From assembly GCF_018310535.1 (NCBI RefSeq), contig NZ_CP074102.1, positions 930,001-994,000 of the forward strand: a DNA stretch of 64,000 nt, read 5' to 3'. Source of the DNA: Streptomyces mirabilis. GTDB lineage: Bacteria > Actinomycetota > Actinomycetes > Streptomycetales > Streptomycetaceae. A program made the translations under genes and the position numbers. Position 1 is the first letter of the stretch. Every line of letters begins with the position of its first letter. A model generated the notes under the pieces. The model searched no databases, was not told where the DNA came from, and was given only the letters and a program-made list of their open reading frames with translations. This document shows positions 17,735 to 26,414 of the stretch, piece by piece.

Positions 17735-18391
17735 TCAGGCCAGGGTTGGGTCGAGCAGCAGAGACTCCAGGATGACGGCAGTAGCGACAGGGTCCGTGGT
17801 GTGGTGAACCGTTCGGATGCCCAAAGTTTCGGCCGGCGGCAGGTTCTCTGCATGGTCGTCCACGAATGCGCACCCCGAGCCGATCAGCCCCAAGGCATCT
17901 AGAGCTCGCTTGTAGATGGCTGGGGACGGCTTCCGCACGCCCTCCAGCTCCGAGAGGATCACCGCGACGAAGAAGTCGGTCCACATGCCCTTGTCGGCCT
18001 ACGGGTTGTAGGGCTCGATCCCGAAGCTGCTGCTGAGCATGGCGACCTTGATTCCCGCTGCCCGGGCGCGCTTCGCCACGGCGACGATCTGCGGCTCGGG
18101 GTGAAGGTTGGCGAGCGCGCGCTGCATCAAGTTGGTGGGGTCGATGCCGAGGATGCCGCCGATGACACGGTTCCAGTCCTCCTGCGTCGCCTTCCCCACC
18201 TCCAGCGCTGCGTAGATCGCGACGCCTTCGGGGTTCTCGTTGAGGGCAGCGAAGTATTCTCCGGGATTCCGGCCCTCTGACCTCTCGAACGCCTGCCCAT
18301 TCAGCCTCATGCGGGTGGTGAGTACGCCGCCGAAGTCGAGAATCAGGCCACGGCGTCTGGTTGGCAAGGCAGCCTCCCCGTATACGTACAA
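17735..18391 (-). pseudogene. HAD-family hydrolase (copy 2) with in-frame TAG
   Basis: A full-length HAD phosphatase-like frame starts at 18391. The nucleophile motif is GLILDFGGVLTTR, a helical cap follows (GVAIYAALEVGKATQEDWNR), motif II is in KVAMLSSSFGIEP, motif III Lys is in GVRKPSPAIYKRALDALGL, and motif IV is CAFVDDHAENLPPAE. A TAG at 18001-17999 separates EPYNP from ADKGMWTDFF in the same frame, where a Tyr codon would be natural. No frameshift is needed, so a single substitution explains the break. It is a diverged duplicate of the remnant at 15805-17217. Confidence 0.7.
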
Positions 18392-18425
18392 ACGTGATCA
18401 TCTGGTAGTTGGCCCGGTCCGTGGG

Positions 18426-19307
18426 CTACATGATCCCCTTCCAGCGCCACGGTGGCGCCCCGGACCGGTCGCGCAAGCAGTCAATGCGGTACTGCGCCTC
18501 ACGCCGCCACTCCGGACGGGAGGCAGCGTGCTGCGCGGCGTAGGTCGCCATCCGCAACTCACGTGCTCCAGATAGGAGTCCATACCCTTCCCACTCGGTG
18601 ACGTCAGTGCCGTAGGTCTCGCAGAACTCGGCGTACTCCTGGGCAGACACCGCGCCGGTCGTGGTGAGCTTCACCGCGGTCGACACGAGATCCCACTCCG
18701 GCGGGCCGAACGAAGCGCGCTCGAAGTCCATCAACAACGGGCCAGCCGCCGTGCGCGCCACATTGCCGACCCACGCATCCCCGTGGACTACGCACTCCGG
18801 CAGGCCCTTCGGTCTCGTAGCCCACTGGTTCTTGAGCTCTTTGAGCCGGCCGTGCAGCCACTGCCGGTCATCGTCGGAGATTGTGCTTGCTGCTTCGATG
18901 CGCTCGACCACCCGGACGAAGGGGTCCAGCTCGCCGAGCGGCAGGTCCGGCTTCGGCAGGGCGTGCAGTTGCTTGAGGAGCGTGACGACGTCGGCGACGG
19001 TCCCGATTTCGTGAGGTGGCAGTTCTTGCCAGAATGTCACCGGGTATCCGTTGGCAGTTACCGGCTGCCGCAGGTCAAGGGCGCGTACGGCGGGCACGCC
19101 CTGGGTCGCCAGCCAGCGGGCGACCTGAACCTCACGCGTTGCAGCGGCAGATTGGCCGGGCTGAGTGATGCGCACCACAATCCCCCCAGGCAGACGCCAT
19201 ATGGCGTTCTCGGCAAGCCGTATCGGTTCGGCGTCCGTGGCGTCGAGGCCGGCGGCGAGGCACGCCGCCTGAAGTACTGCTGGGGTGGGCGTTGGTGAAG
19301 TGGTCAC
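18426..19307 (-). CDS. APH-family phosphotransferase
   Basis: Kinase-like protein of 293 residues with the aminoglycoside phosphotransferase fold. The N-lobe shows LAENAIWRLPGGIVVRI (strand and Lys/Arg region). The catalytic loop is CVVHGDAWVGNV (His-Gly-Asp and Asn) and the DFG-like metal loop is LLMDFERASFGPPEWDL. The GTG start at 19307 overlaps the stop of the TPR regulator upstream in a GTGA junction, so the two are translated together. Substrate is unknown. Similar proteins are often sited beside XRE/TPR regulators in Streptomyces, and resistance is not implied. Confidence 0.8.
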   Translation of the reverse strand: MTTSPTPTPAVLQAACLAAGLDATDAEPIRLAENAIWRLPGGIVVRITQPGQSAAATREVQVARWLATQGVPAVRALDLRQPVTANGYPVTFWQELPPHEIGTVADVVTLLKQLHALPKPDLPLGELDPFVRVVERIEAASTISDDDRQWLHGRLKELKNQWATRPKGLPECVVHGDAWVGNVARTAAGPLLMDFERASFGPPEWDLVSTAVKLTTTGAVSAQEYAEFCETYGTDVTEWEGYGLLSGARELRMATYAAQHAASRPEWRREAQYRIDCLRDRSGAPPWRWKGIM

Positions 19308-20707
19308 GCTCGCACCGTAGCCTCGATGCGCTCACGCAGGTCACTGGCCTCGGAGAGCTTCCGGTACCGGCCAGCGAACCGGGCGAGTTCCCGCAGGTCG
19401 TCGGCGGCCCGGCACGAGGTCAGCTTGCCGGCGTCGTCCAGCGCTCGATGACCCAGCACGACCGCGTGCCGCGGATCGTCGCCCTTGGCCATGACCAGGG
19501 AAGCGAGCTTCGTCTCAGAGATGGCACGTGAGCGGGCGAAGGCGCTGCCGTGGCCTTTCACTGCGATCTCGAAGCGGCGGCCCGCTTGCCCCGGGTCCTC
19601 GTCCGCGTGGACCGCGAGATCGAACAGCGCGTGTGCGGTGTCGCCGTGGTGCTGGGCATAGTCGTAGTACGCCATCCACGGTGGATCCTGTGCCGGGTCG
19701 GACTGTTCGAAGGCGGCGTCGGCTTCTCCGACCGCGCGCAGAGTGTTGCCCACGTCGCGCATCTTGGCGAAGGCGCGGGCACGTGCGGTGTGCAGCATGG
19801 CGCGCTCGGTCGCAGTGAGGCGGTCGGAGCGCACCAGGCCCTTCTCCGCGTGGGTGAGGCCGGTGTCCGGGTCTCCGACCCAGATCTCCTGCCGGGCCAT
19901 GAACGAGTACGTCTTGGCGCGCAGGTGCCACTCCCCGGCTTCTTCCGCGCACTCGGCGGCTAGCCGAAAGCTGACCCGAGCGTCGTCGTGGGCGTATGCG
20001 TCGAACTGAGAGGCGCCAACAACGATCCCTAACCGGGCTACAGATGCTAGGAGTTCAGGCCGGAGCGGCTCGGGGCAATGGACCGACAGCAGGGAGGCTC
20101 CCCACATGATGGCGCCGCGGGCGAGTTCTCGTACCGCGCCGCCGCCTCCGTGCTCGTTGTCCTGGCGGTGGATGACATCAGCAAGCGACTTCAGCTGCCC
20201 GATCTCGCGCGGGCGGATCTGTGTCGGGGTCTCCCGAGGGGCTGCTGGGGCGACGAGGTGGACGAGGTCTATGGGGGCGATGGCGGCAAGGCCACTCGTG
20301 GCGAGGAAGGCGCGACGGTCCACAGAGGCAGGGCTCCCGCTTGGAGGTGTTGTACTACCTCTGCCCAGGATGCGGCCTTCATGGACCTGAACCGACGCCT
20401 CCGCCCTACCGCAGGGTGCACTTTCCGTTTCGGGGCGGGGTTTTTCCGTTTGACCAAACACCATTCCCCACGCCCTGGTGAAGACGCCGCCGGTCTGCAA
20501 GACCTCGTCCAGGCGCTCGGCCAAGTCCTTCGAGCAGGTAGCAGTCCCCTTCTCGATCTTCTCAATGAGTGAGCCGCTGACCTGCACTCTCGCGGCCAAG
20601 TCGGCATGCGTGAGAGGGCCGCGCTTCTTGCGCCAGGTCCGCAGTTCATAGCCAAACCAGTCGCGCGGAGACGCATCCGGAGTCAACTGCTTCTCGGGTC
20701 TTGGCAT
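19304..20707 (-). CDS. XRE-type regulator with TPR-like C-terminus
   Basis: Transcriptional regulator of 467 residues. The N-terminal helix-turn-helix (LTHADLAARVQVSGSLIEKI, about residues 32-51) is followed by a low-complexity linker, a hydrophobic segment AFLATSGLAAIAPIDLVHLV and about 280 residues of helical repeats. This layout is shared by many Streptomyces regulators that recognise a peptide or small ligand through the repeats. A TTA leucine codon occurs at 20032-20030 (codon 226), so expression may depend on the bldA tRNA. It is divergent from the anti-sigma-like ATPase gene, with about 160 bp between starts, and it is coupled to the downstream phosphotransferase. Confidence 0.82.
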   Translation of the reverse strand: MPRPEKQLTPDASPRDWFGYELRTWRKKRGPLTHADLAARVQVSGSLIEKIEKGTATCSKDLAERLDEVLQTGGVFTRAWGMVFGQTEKPRPETESAPCGRAEASVQVHEGRILGRGSTTPPSGSPASVDRRAFLATSGLAAIAPIDLVHLVAPAAPRETPTQIRPREIGQLKSLADVIHRQDNEHGGGGAVRELARGAIMWGASLLSVHCPEPLRPELLASVARLGIVVGASQFDAYAHDDARVSFRLAAECAEEAGEWHLRAKTYSFMARQEIWVGDPDTGLTHAEKGLVRSDRLTATERAMLHTARARAFAKMRDVGNTLRAVGEADAAFEQSDPAQDPPWMAYYDYAQHHGDTAHALFDLAVHADEDPGQAGRRFEIAVKGHGSAFARSRAISETKLASLVMAKGDDPRHAVVLGHRALDDAGKLTSCRAADDLRELARFAGRYRKLSEASDLRERIEATVRA

Positions 20708-20865
20708 GGGCTGTTCCTCGCTCGCGAAACGGAAGATCGAGGTTTCCGAATCAAGATCTGCACGCGGTCCTATCGGCCTGGCTCAATGGTTGCTCACGGC
20801 CGCCACCCCAGTACACACCGCATCCGGCGCCGGTTGGAGAGATTTCGTCGAACGAGGGACTCCCC

Positions 20866-21327
20866 ATGAAGGCAGACTTGATGGAGGCTCAACAGCCCAT
20901 CACGGAGGGCACAAGCTCAACGGTCCGGACACGCTCCGGCGCATGCGAAATCGACATCGCTCTGACAGCCGCAGCCGTCTCGGGCGTGCGTGACCTCGTC
21001 AGGGCGTGCCTACGTCTGTGGGGCCTGACCGAACTCGACTGGCGGGTCACTCTCACCGTGTCCGAACTGCTGACGAACGCCTTCCAGCACGCCCGCAAGG
21101 AGCACGAGTCCTCGGTTCCAGTGAAGGTCGTTCTCACCCGAACCCCTGACGGTGTCTTCCTGTGCGTCAGTGACCCGCACCCCCGGTTCCCGGCCCCCGT
21201 CTTGGCTGGCGACAACGACGAAGGCGGTCGCGGCCTGGTGCTGATCAAAAAGCTCAGCGACAGATACGGCTGCTCGTCCACTGCGCACGGCAAGGACGTT
21301 TGGGCCACGATCCTGCACTCCGCGTAG
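20866..21327 (+). CDS. Anti-sigma-factor-like ATP-binding protein (HATPase)
   Basis: Single GHKL ATPase domain of 153 residues, related to the SpoIIAB/RsbW serine kinases of which Streptomyces has dozens. The N-box is TVSELLTNAFQHARKE (about residues 64-79), the G1 box is CVSDPHPRFP and the G2 region is GGRGLVLIKKLSDRYG. Such proteins bind and phosphorylate anti-anti-sigma factors or sequester sigma factors, but no partner gene is adjacent. The start at 20866 is chosen from the family length and the GAGGGACT upstream; the open frame extends further 5' without homology. Confidence 0.82.
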   Translation: MKADLMEAQQPITEGTSSTVRTRSGACEIDIALTAAAVSGVRDLVRACLRLWGLTELDWRVTLTVSELLTNAFQHARKEHESSVPVKVVLTRTPDGVFLCVSDPHPRFPAPVLAGDNDEGGRGLVLIKKLSDRYGCSSTAHGKDVWATILHSA

Positions 21328-21370
21328 CCACACCTGCCCGTCTCACACGAGCCGCGAAAGGACCACCACC

Positions 21371-21586
21371 ATGTGCCGGCACTCGCCGCCGTTCTCCAGG
21401 GCCGACGCAACCGACCCGAAGGCCGACGGGATTTCATCGGCGGCGACGATGCGTTCGGAGAGCCCGGATGAGGCTTCGGTCCGGGGCCCAGCCCCCGTGC
21501 GGAACCTCTCCGGGGAGGGGAACGTTAGCGAGGACGCCCGTGACTCCGGGTCTACCCTCCTCCGTATCTCCGCGGGCAGGCCGTGA
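21371..21586 (+). pseudogene. Possible degenerate DUF5999-like gene
   Basis: A small frame opens MCRHSPPFSRADATDP, resembling the start of the DUF5999 proteins that often follow HATPase genes in Streptomyces. The remainder does not show the expected conserved Trp-Ser-Leu-Leu core, so I read it as a remnant or a chance frame. The call rests on about 16 residues only. Confidence 0.25.
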
Positions 21587-21633
21587 TGAATGCCCGCGGG
21601 GACGCCACCGTCGAGGAGTTACGACAAGCCTGT

Positions 21634-22116
21634 CTACGAGCGCTCCGACGCGTCACGCCAGTAGGTCGCAAGCATCTCGCTCGGCCAGGCCGGCTGGCGG
21701 ACGGTGCCTCGTGGCCCCATCTCCTGAAAGTAGGGGGCCAGGTCCACAACCGGTGTCCCGTCGACCGCGTCGAGATCCGTCACCAGGAGGTCGCGGCCTT
21801 CCACGCCCAGCAGCCTTGGGTAGCTGATGGCCAGTTGGTTGGGGCGCCGGTGGTTCCGGTGGACGAATGTTCCGGTCGCCGGCCACTGCGGGTTCCCCCG
21901 GGGGCTGCGGGCGTGGAGCTGGACATCCTCGGGCTGCGCCAAGTGAAAGCGCCACGTCACCGTCAAGTGGGAGAACTCTTCGATCCCCTGAAGGGTTTCG
22001 AGGGGGTACCCCTGGTTGAGTCGGATCACCGACTGGACCCCGCCCTGGTAGTCGTCCTGAACGCGGGTGTGGCCGCCGACGACCGATGCGATCGATTCGA
22101 CCTCGTACGTCGTCAC
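21634..22116 (-). CDS. TsaA/TrmO-type SAM-dependent methyltransferase (UPF0066)
   Basis: TrmO-family proteins N6-methylate threonylcarbamoyladenosine in tRNA, using a beta-barrel SAM fold. Here residues 1-160 contain YEVESIASVVGG, YQGGVQSVIRLNQGY, GIEEFSHLTVTWRFH and the diagnostic HRNHRRPNQLAISYPRLLGV followed by GTPVVDLAPYF. The protein is shorter than E. coli TrmO and lacks its C-terminal extension, so the substrate in this subgroup may differ. GTG at 22116 is taken as start because AAGGGAGAGG precedes it; an ATG at 22173 is in frame. It lies 72 bp after a TPR regulator in the same direction. Confidence 0.75.
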   Translation of the reverse strand: MTTYEVESIASVVGGHTRVQDDYQGGVQSVIRLNQGYPLETLQGIEEFSHLTVTWRFHLAQPEDVQLHARSPRGNPQWPATGTFVHRNHRRPNQLAISYPRLLGVEGRDLLVTDLDAVDGTPVVDLAPYFQEMGPRGTVRQPAWPSEMLATYWRDASERS

Positions 22117-22188
22117 CGGTACTGGTTCCTCTCCCTTGGAGATGCGGATCCACGAGCTGCTGTGGGGCACCACGAGCCCGTGTCGCGA

Positions 22189-23577
22189 TCAGCCTATGGC
22201 CCGCAGCATGCTCCGTGCCCGGTGGTCCAGTTCGGTGACATGGCGGCCCCCACGTTGTCGGACGGGCGAGAGGTCGCTCTGGAGGCGGACGATGACGTCG
22301 CGGGCGCGGCCAGACTGGACGCCAGTCATGGCGTCGAGTGCTTGGTTCCAGGTGGCGCATGCCTCGTCGAGGCGGCCTTGCTGGACCTGGACGGCGCCGA
22401 GGTAGCCGAGTGTGACGCTGTGGGTTCGGGCGTACTGCTGGCGTCGGCGGGTGGCAACGCTGCGCTTGAAGTGGATCTCCGCGTCGAGCGGCTGGCCCAT
22501 GTCGCGCAGAGCACAGGCAGTTTCGTGGGCGAGGGACGCTTCCTGGAAGAAGCCGACGCGGGCCGGCGCCTCGACTGTGTCGGCGCGGGCAAGGTCCCGC
22601 TCTGCGCGGCTGATGGCCGCGAGAGTGCCGGCCCGGTCGCCGTCGGCCGCGAGTGCGCGTGCATGGACGATCGCCAGCAGTGCCTTCTCACGATTGCTGG
22701 CCTGGCCGTAGCGGTCGCGGGACATCGAGGCGTCGGCCAGGGCGAGCGCCCTACGCGGATGCCCGAGGTCCACGGCCTGGTGGGCGAGGGCGCGCAGGAC
22801 ATGGCCGCCGAGCGGTCCGTCTCCGGCTTCCGCCGCGATCCGGGCGGCGATGGTGAGGTAGCGCTGGGCGGTGCGGTGCTCACTGGCATCGAAGGCCATC
22901 CAGCCGGCGAGATAGGTCATCTCTGCCACGGCCGAGTACGTGTCGCGACGGAGCTGATCCGTGCGGAATCGACCGCCGAGCAGCGGCACCGCTTCGTCGA
23001 GCAGGTGGCTGGCAAGGGCCTTGCGGCCGGAGGCGCCGCCTCGCTGCTGGTCACGCGCGGAGTAGTAGACCGTGAGGTCGCGGACGTCGTCGATGTCCAC
23101 CTGGGTCACCGAGCGCGGGGATACCGGTCGACGGTTCGCCGCTGCGGCAGGGGCGGCTGCCCACCACGAGGCGGTAGGCAGGGCGAGGCCAGCCGCGGAG
23201 TAGGCGGCGGTGGCCAGCAGCTTGCGTCGGTGCATGTCGAGATCGTCGCTTCCCAGCTCGGCCAATGCGGTCAGAGGGTCGACGCTCCAGTCGGAACCGC
23301 TGTCGGTCGTGCCTGTCGGCTCTTCTTCCAGCCCGAGGTCGGCCAAGGTGAGGCGGCGGCCGAGTCTGCGGGACAGCGTCTCGCGCAGGATATGCGGCGC
23401 TCTGCCACTCGGCTTCGTGCCCAGGACCCACATGGAAATGTGCGAGCGGGAGATCGCCTCCAGCTCACGCACGCCGCTCTCCGCGGCCACCCGGGCAACG
23501 GCAGCGGCTGCTTGCGGCTGGGACCAGCCTGCTTCGCGCAGGAGTGCGGCGAGGGCGACGTTTCGTTCACGGGCCAT
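22189..23577 (-). CDS. NsdA-like TPR transcriptional regulator
   Basis: A 462-residue protein with an N-terminal DNA-binding-like region (AGWSQPQAAAAVARVAAESG, SRSHISMWVLGTKPSG) resembling an atypical helix-turn-helix. A hydrophobic stretch follows, SAAGLALPTASWWAAAPAAA, and then long TPR-like helices (ADASMSRDRYGQASNREKAL, LGYLGAVQVQQGRLDEACAT). This architecture is that of the Streptomyces NsdA/NsdB family, which influences antibiotic production and sporulation; assignment to that family is by architecture. It is divergent from the DUF6415 gene (190 bp apart). Confidence 0.75.
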   Translation of the reverse strand: MARERNVALAALLREAGWSQPQAAAAVARVAAESGVRELEAISRSHISMWVLGTKPSGRAPHILRETLSRRLGRRLTLADLGLEEEPTGTTDSGSDWSVDPLTALAELGSDDLDMHRRKLLATAAYSAAGLALPTASWWAAAPAAAANRRPVSPRSVTQVDIDDVRDLTVYYSARDQQRGGASGRKALASHLLDEAVPLLGGRFRTDQLRRDTYSAVAEMTYLAGWMAFDASEHRTAQRYLTIAARIAAEAGDGPLGGHVLRALAHQAVDLGHPRRALALADASMSRDRYGQASNREKALLAIVHARALAADGDRAGTLAAISRAERDLARADTVEAPARVGFFQEASLAHETACALRDMGQPLDAEIHFKRSVATRRRQQYARTHSVTLGYLGAVQVQQGRLDEACATWNQALDAMTGVQSGRARDVIVRLQSDLSPVRQRGGRHVTELDHRARSMLRAIG

Positions 23578-23766
23578 GGACTGCCCCTCGGTTCCGAAAT
23601 GATCTTTGGCGCCTTTGGCGGCCTTCCGGTCCGCACAGGCATACCCCTCAGACGGGATTCACGGTTCGCTCAACGTAGCGGCCAGATCACTCACTTCGCA
23701 CGCCAGCCGTCGGTGCCAACGGGCGATCTCGGCTCACTTTGGCTTGATCCGAACAGGAGTTGTGTC

Positions 23767-24258
23767 ATGCGTCTTTCGCTGGTCCCTCGCGGAGGAGACA
23801 TCCAGGGCGGGAGCGGAGGGCGAGGGTCCGTCACCGTGGAGCGGGCGCCGCAGCGTGATCACGTGGTGGCCGCGTCGGAGACGGTGACGCTCGTGCTGGG
23901 CGATGATTCGCCGCTGCCCGAGAGCGCTTCTGATGTGGAGGACCTCGTTCGCCGTCTGCGCGGTCACGTTGCCCAGTTGGGAGCACGGACCGCTTCGGGC
24001 ACCCCTGTGTTGCTGCGCGCGCAGAGGCTCTGCTCGGAGAGCGTTCCGGAGGGCTACATGCCCAGCCGGGTGTACCTGGTCCAGCTCGCCGAAGCGACCC
24101 AGGAACTGGTCGCGTATGTGGAGCGCGTCGGCCCCGGGGCGATGCTCCCGAGGCGCAGGCGGCGTTGGCGGAAGCCGAGGATCAACGTGCTGCGCAGGGC
24201 GGTCTTCGCTGTTGCCCTCGCCTGCTTGGTCTGGGCCGCTTCGGTGCCGCGGACATGA
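23767..24258 (+). CDS. DUF6415-like protein with C-terminal membrane helix
   Basis: A 163-residue protein. The central region LPESASDVEDLVRRLRGHVA and PEGYMPSRVYLVQLAEATQE matches what I recall of the DUF6415 family, sometimes labelled natural-product biosynthesis protein, whose function is unknown. The end is a basic patch (RRRRRWRKPRINVLRRA) followed by a membrane helix AVFAVALACLVWAASV. The ATG at 23767 is supported by AACAGGAG upstream. Its stop overlaps the next small membrane gene by ATGA. Confidence 0.7.
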   Translation: MRLSLVPRGGDIQGGSGGRGSVTVERAPQRDHVVAASETVTLVLGDDSPLPESASDVEDLVRRLRGHVAQLGARTASGTPVLLRAQRLCSESVPEGYMPSRVYLVQLAEATQELVAYVERVGPGAMLPRRRRRWRKPRINVLRRAVFAVALACLVWAASVPRT

Positions 24259-24398
24259 CGGCGACCGGAGCCGTCGTCATCGGGCTGATCCTCGTGCCGA
24301 TGGCCTGGCTTGTTCTGCGCGGCGAGCGCGCAACCGGCCCTGCTGCGCCCGGCGAGGAGTCCCCGCCGTCTCAGATCGCCCCTTCCCCGCCCCGGTGA
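24255..24398 (+). CDS. Small membrane protein (47 aa)
   Basis: Starts at an ATG overlapping the stop of the DUF6415 gene, so it is translationally coupled. Residues 5-22 (GAVVIGLILVPMAWLVLR) form one membrane helix, followed by a Pro-rich tail of about 24 residues. No known family. It may act with the membrane-anchored DUF6415 protein; that is inferred only from coupling. Confidence 0.55.
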   Translation: MTATGAVVIGLILVPMAWLVLRGERATGPAAPGEESPPSQIAPSPPR

Positions 24399-24486
24399 CA
24401 CCGGTGCCGCTCGTTCCTACTTTCCCGACCGCTGCGGCGGCCCCGAAGCCATCCCCGGATCCGCGGGGCCTACGGAGATCCACACG

Positions 24487-26388
24487 ATGAAGCGCCTTCC
24501 GCGTATCGAGCAGTACGGCCTGATCGGCGACATGCAGACCAGTGCCCACGTCTGCGACGACGGTTCGATCGACTGGCTGTGCCTGCCCCGGTTCGACTCG
24601 CCGGCCGTCTTCGCCAGCCTGCTCGGCACGCAGAAACACGGCACCTGGCGGATCGCTCCGGCCGCTCCCGCTGGCCGTTCCAGCTCCGAAGCAGTCGCCG
24701 AGCGCCGGTACCGCGGTGACTCGCTCGTCCTTGAATCGGTATGGCGCACCCAGGCCGGTTCGGTCCGCGTCCTGGACTTCATGCCACCGCGCGACGGGGC
24801 ACCGCAGGTGATCCGGATCGTCGAGGGCCTGACCGGTGAGGTCTCCATGGTCTCGGCCATGCGTCCGCGGCCGGGGTACGGCGGCGTCAGCCCGTGGATT
24901 CACGAGGTCGGTGGGCGCATGGTCGCGGAGGCCGGCGCGGACGCTCTGTGGCTCGACACCTGCGTCCAGCAGGTGGAGAAGGACGGCGTCATCGTCAGTG
25001 CCTTCTCCGTCGCCGCCGGGCAGAGCGTGGCGTTCGTCCTCAGTTGGTGCCAGTCCCACGCGACGGCGCCCGACGTTCCCGACCCGGAGGCCGCGCTCAG
25101 CGAGACGCTCACGTTCTGGCGGGACTGGACACGGGAGTGCACCTACGAGGGGCCCTATCGCGAGCCCGTGGTCCGTTCATCGATCGCGCTGAAGGCGATG
25201 ACGTACGGGCCGAGCGGTGGGATCGTCGCGGCGCCGACCACGTCGCTGCCCGAGGAGATCGGCGGAAATCGGAACTGGGACTATCGCTTCACCTGGTTAC
25301 GGGACGCCTCCACGACGCTGGCCGCACTGCTGGGAACCGGGTACCGGCAAGAGGCGCAGGCATGGCGGCGTTGGCTCTTGCGTGCCGTGGCCGGCGATCC
25401 GGAGAACCTGCAGATCATGTACGGGATCACCGGGGAGCGTGACCTGCGGGAGCGGGTGTTGCCCTGGCTGCCCGGGTACGAGGGAGCAGCGCCGGTGCGG
25501 GTCGGCAATGGGGCAGCGGACCAGCTTCAGCTCGACGTGTACGGCGAGGTGATCGAGACCCTGTACCTCGCGCACGAGAGCGGTGTGGCCCACTGTGCCG
25601 ACACCGCCGTGCTGCACCAGCGACTCGTCGAGCACCTGGCACAGCGCTGGCAGGAGCCCGATGAGGGGATCTGGGAGATTCGCGGGGCACGCCGGCACTT
25701 CGTGCACTCGAAGGTGATGGCCTGGGTGGCGATCGACCGCACCATCCGCTTGGTGGAGGCCGGCTCCCTCCACATGGACCTGGACTACTTGGCCGAACTG
25801 CGGGCGAAGATCCACCACGAGGTCTGCACCAAGGGCTTTGACCCGGTGCGCAACACCTTCACCCAGTCCTACGGCTCGCAGGAGCTGGATGCCGCCACGC
25901 TGCTGATCCCCCGCGTCGGCTTCCTGCCGCCGGACGATCCGCGCGTCGTCGGCACCGTGGACGCGGTACGTCGTGAACTCTCCACCCCGGACGGGCTCGT
26001 ACGCCGGTACCCGACCATCGGCGACCACGCCGGGGTGGACGGCCTGACCGGAGACGAGGGCACATTCGTCCTCTGCTCCTTCTGGCTCGTCGACGCCCTG
26101 GCCCTGACCGGCCGACTGGACGAGGCCCACGCCCTGTTCGAACGCCTCCTCGCGCTGCGCAACGACCTCGGGCTCCTGGCCGAGGAGTACGACCCCGTCC
26201 AGCAGCGCCAGCTCGGCAACTTCCCGCAGGCGTTCAGCCACATGGGCCTGATCCAGAGCGCCCGGCTCCTTCAGCTCCTGGCGACGCAGTCCTCCCACCA
26301 CCGCGGCGCGGTCGCGGTTCCGACGCCCCGCTCGACCTCACGCAGCACACGCCAGACCTGCGCAGACCTGACGCCGCAGCACGCTTAG
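24487..26388 (+). CDS. Glycoside hydrolase family 15 protein (glucoamylase/trehalase-like)
   Basis: Cytoplasmic enzyme of 633 residues without signal peptide, hydrolysing alpha-glucosides, possibly trehalose. The N-terminal beta-domain opens IEQYGLIGDMQTSAHVCDDG and SIDWLCLPRFDSPAVFASLL. The catalytic (alpha/alpha)6 barrel has NRNWDYRFTWLRDAS (about residues 259-273), EIRGARRHFVHSKVMAWVA and a final ALFERLLALRNDLGLLAEEY then GNFPQAFSHMGLI, which hold the general base and acid. A TTA codon (25297-25299) falls in the conserved FTWLRDAS motif, an unexpected place that points to bldA dependence. It precedes the conservon by 26 bp and could share its transcript. Confidence 0.9.
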   Translation: MKRLPRIEQYGLIGDMQTSAHVCDDGSIDWLCLPRFDSPAVFASLLGTQKHGTWRIAPAAPAGRSSSEAVAERRYRGDSLVLESVWRTQAGSVRVLDFMPPRDGAPQVIRIVEGLTGEVSMVSAMRPRPGYGGVSPWIHEVGGRMVAEAGADALWLDTCVQQVEKDGVIVSAFSVAAGQSVAFVLSWCQSHATAPDVPDPEAALSETLTFWRDWTRECTYEGPYREPVVRSSIALKAMTYGPSGGIVAAPTTSLPEEIGGNRNWDYRFTWLRDASTTLAALLGTGYRQEAQAWRRWLLRAVAGDPENLQIMYGITGERDLRERVLPWLPGYEGAAPVRVGNGAADQLQLDVYGEVIETLYLAHESGVAHCADTAVLHQRLVEHLAQRWQEPDEGIWEIRGARRHFVHSKVMAWVAIDRTIRLVEAGSLHMDLDYLAELRAKIHHEVCTKGFDPVRNTFTQSYGSQELDAATLLIPRVGFLPPDDPRVVGTVDAVRRELSTPDGLVRRYPTIGDHAGVDGLTGDEGTFVLCSFWLVDALALTGRLDEAHALFERLLALRNDLGLLAEEYDPVQQRQLGNFPQAFSHMGLIQSARLLQLLATQSSHHRGAVAVPTPRSTSRSTRQTCADLTPQHA

Positions 26389-26414
26389 CCACCCCCACCC
26401 TGACGAGGATTCCC

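Noticed and set aside
12932..18001. Recoding of TAG/TGA as an amino acid
   Set aside because: No SECIS, pyrrolysine genes or suppressor tRNA were seen, and the region also holds IS insertions and remnants. Pseudogene decay is simpler.
21583..24258. 891-codon plus-strand frame
   Set aside because: It lies antisense to the TsaA gene and the NsdA-like regulator, both with clear domains. Only its last part, from 23767, is a real gene in the same frame.
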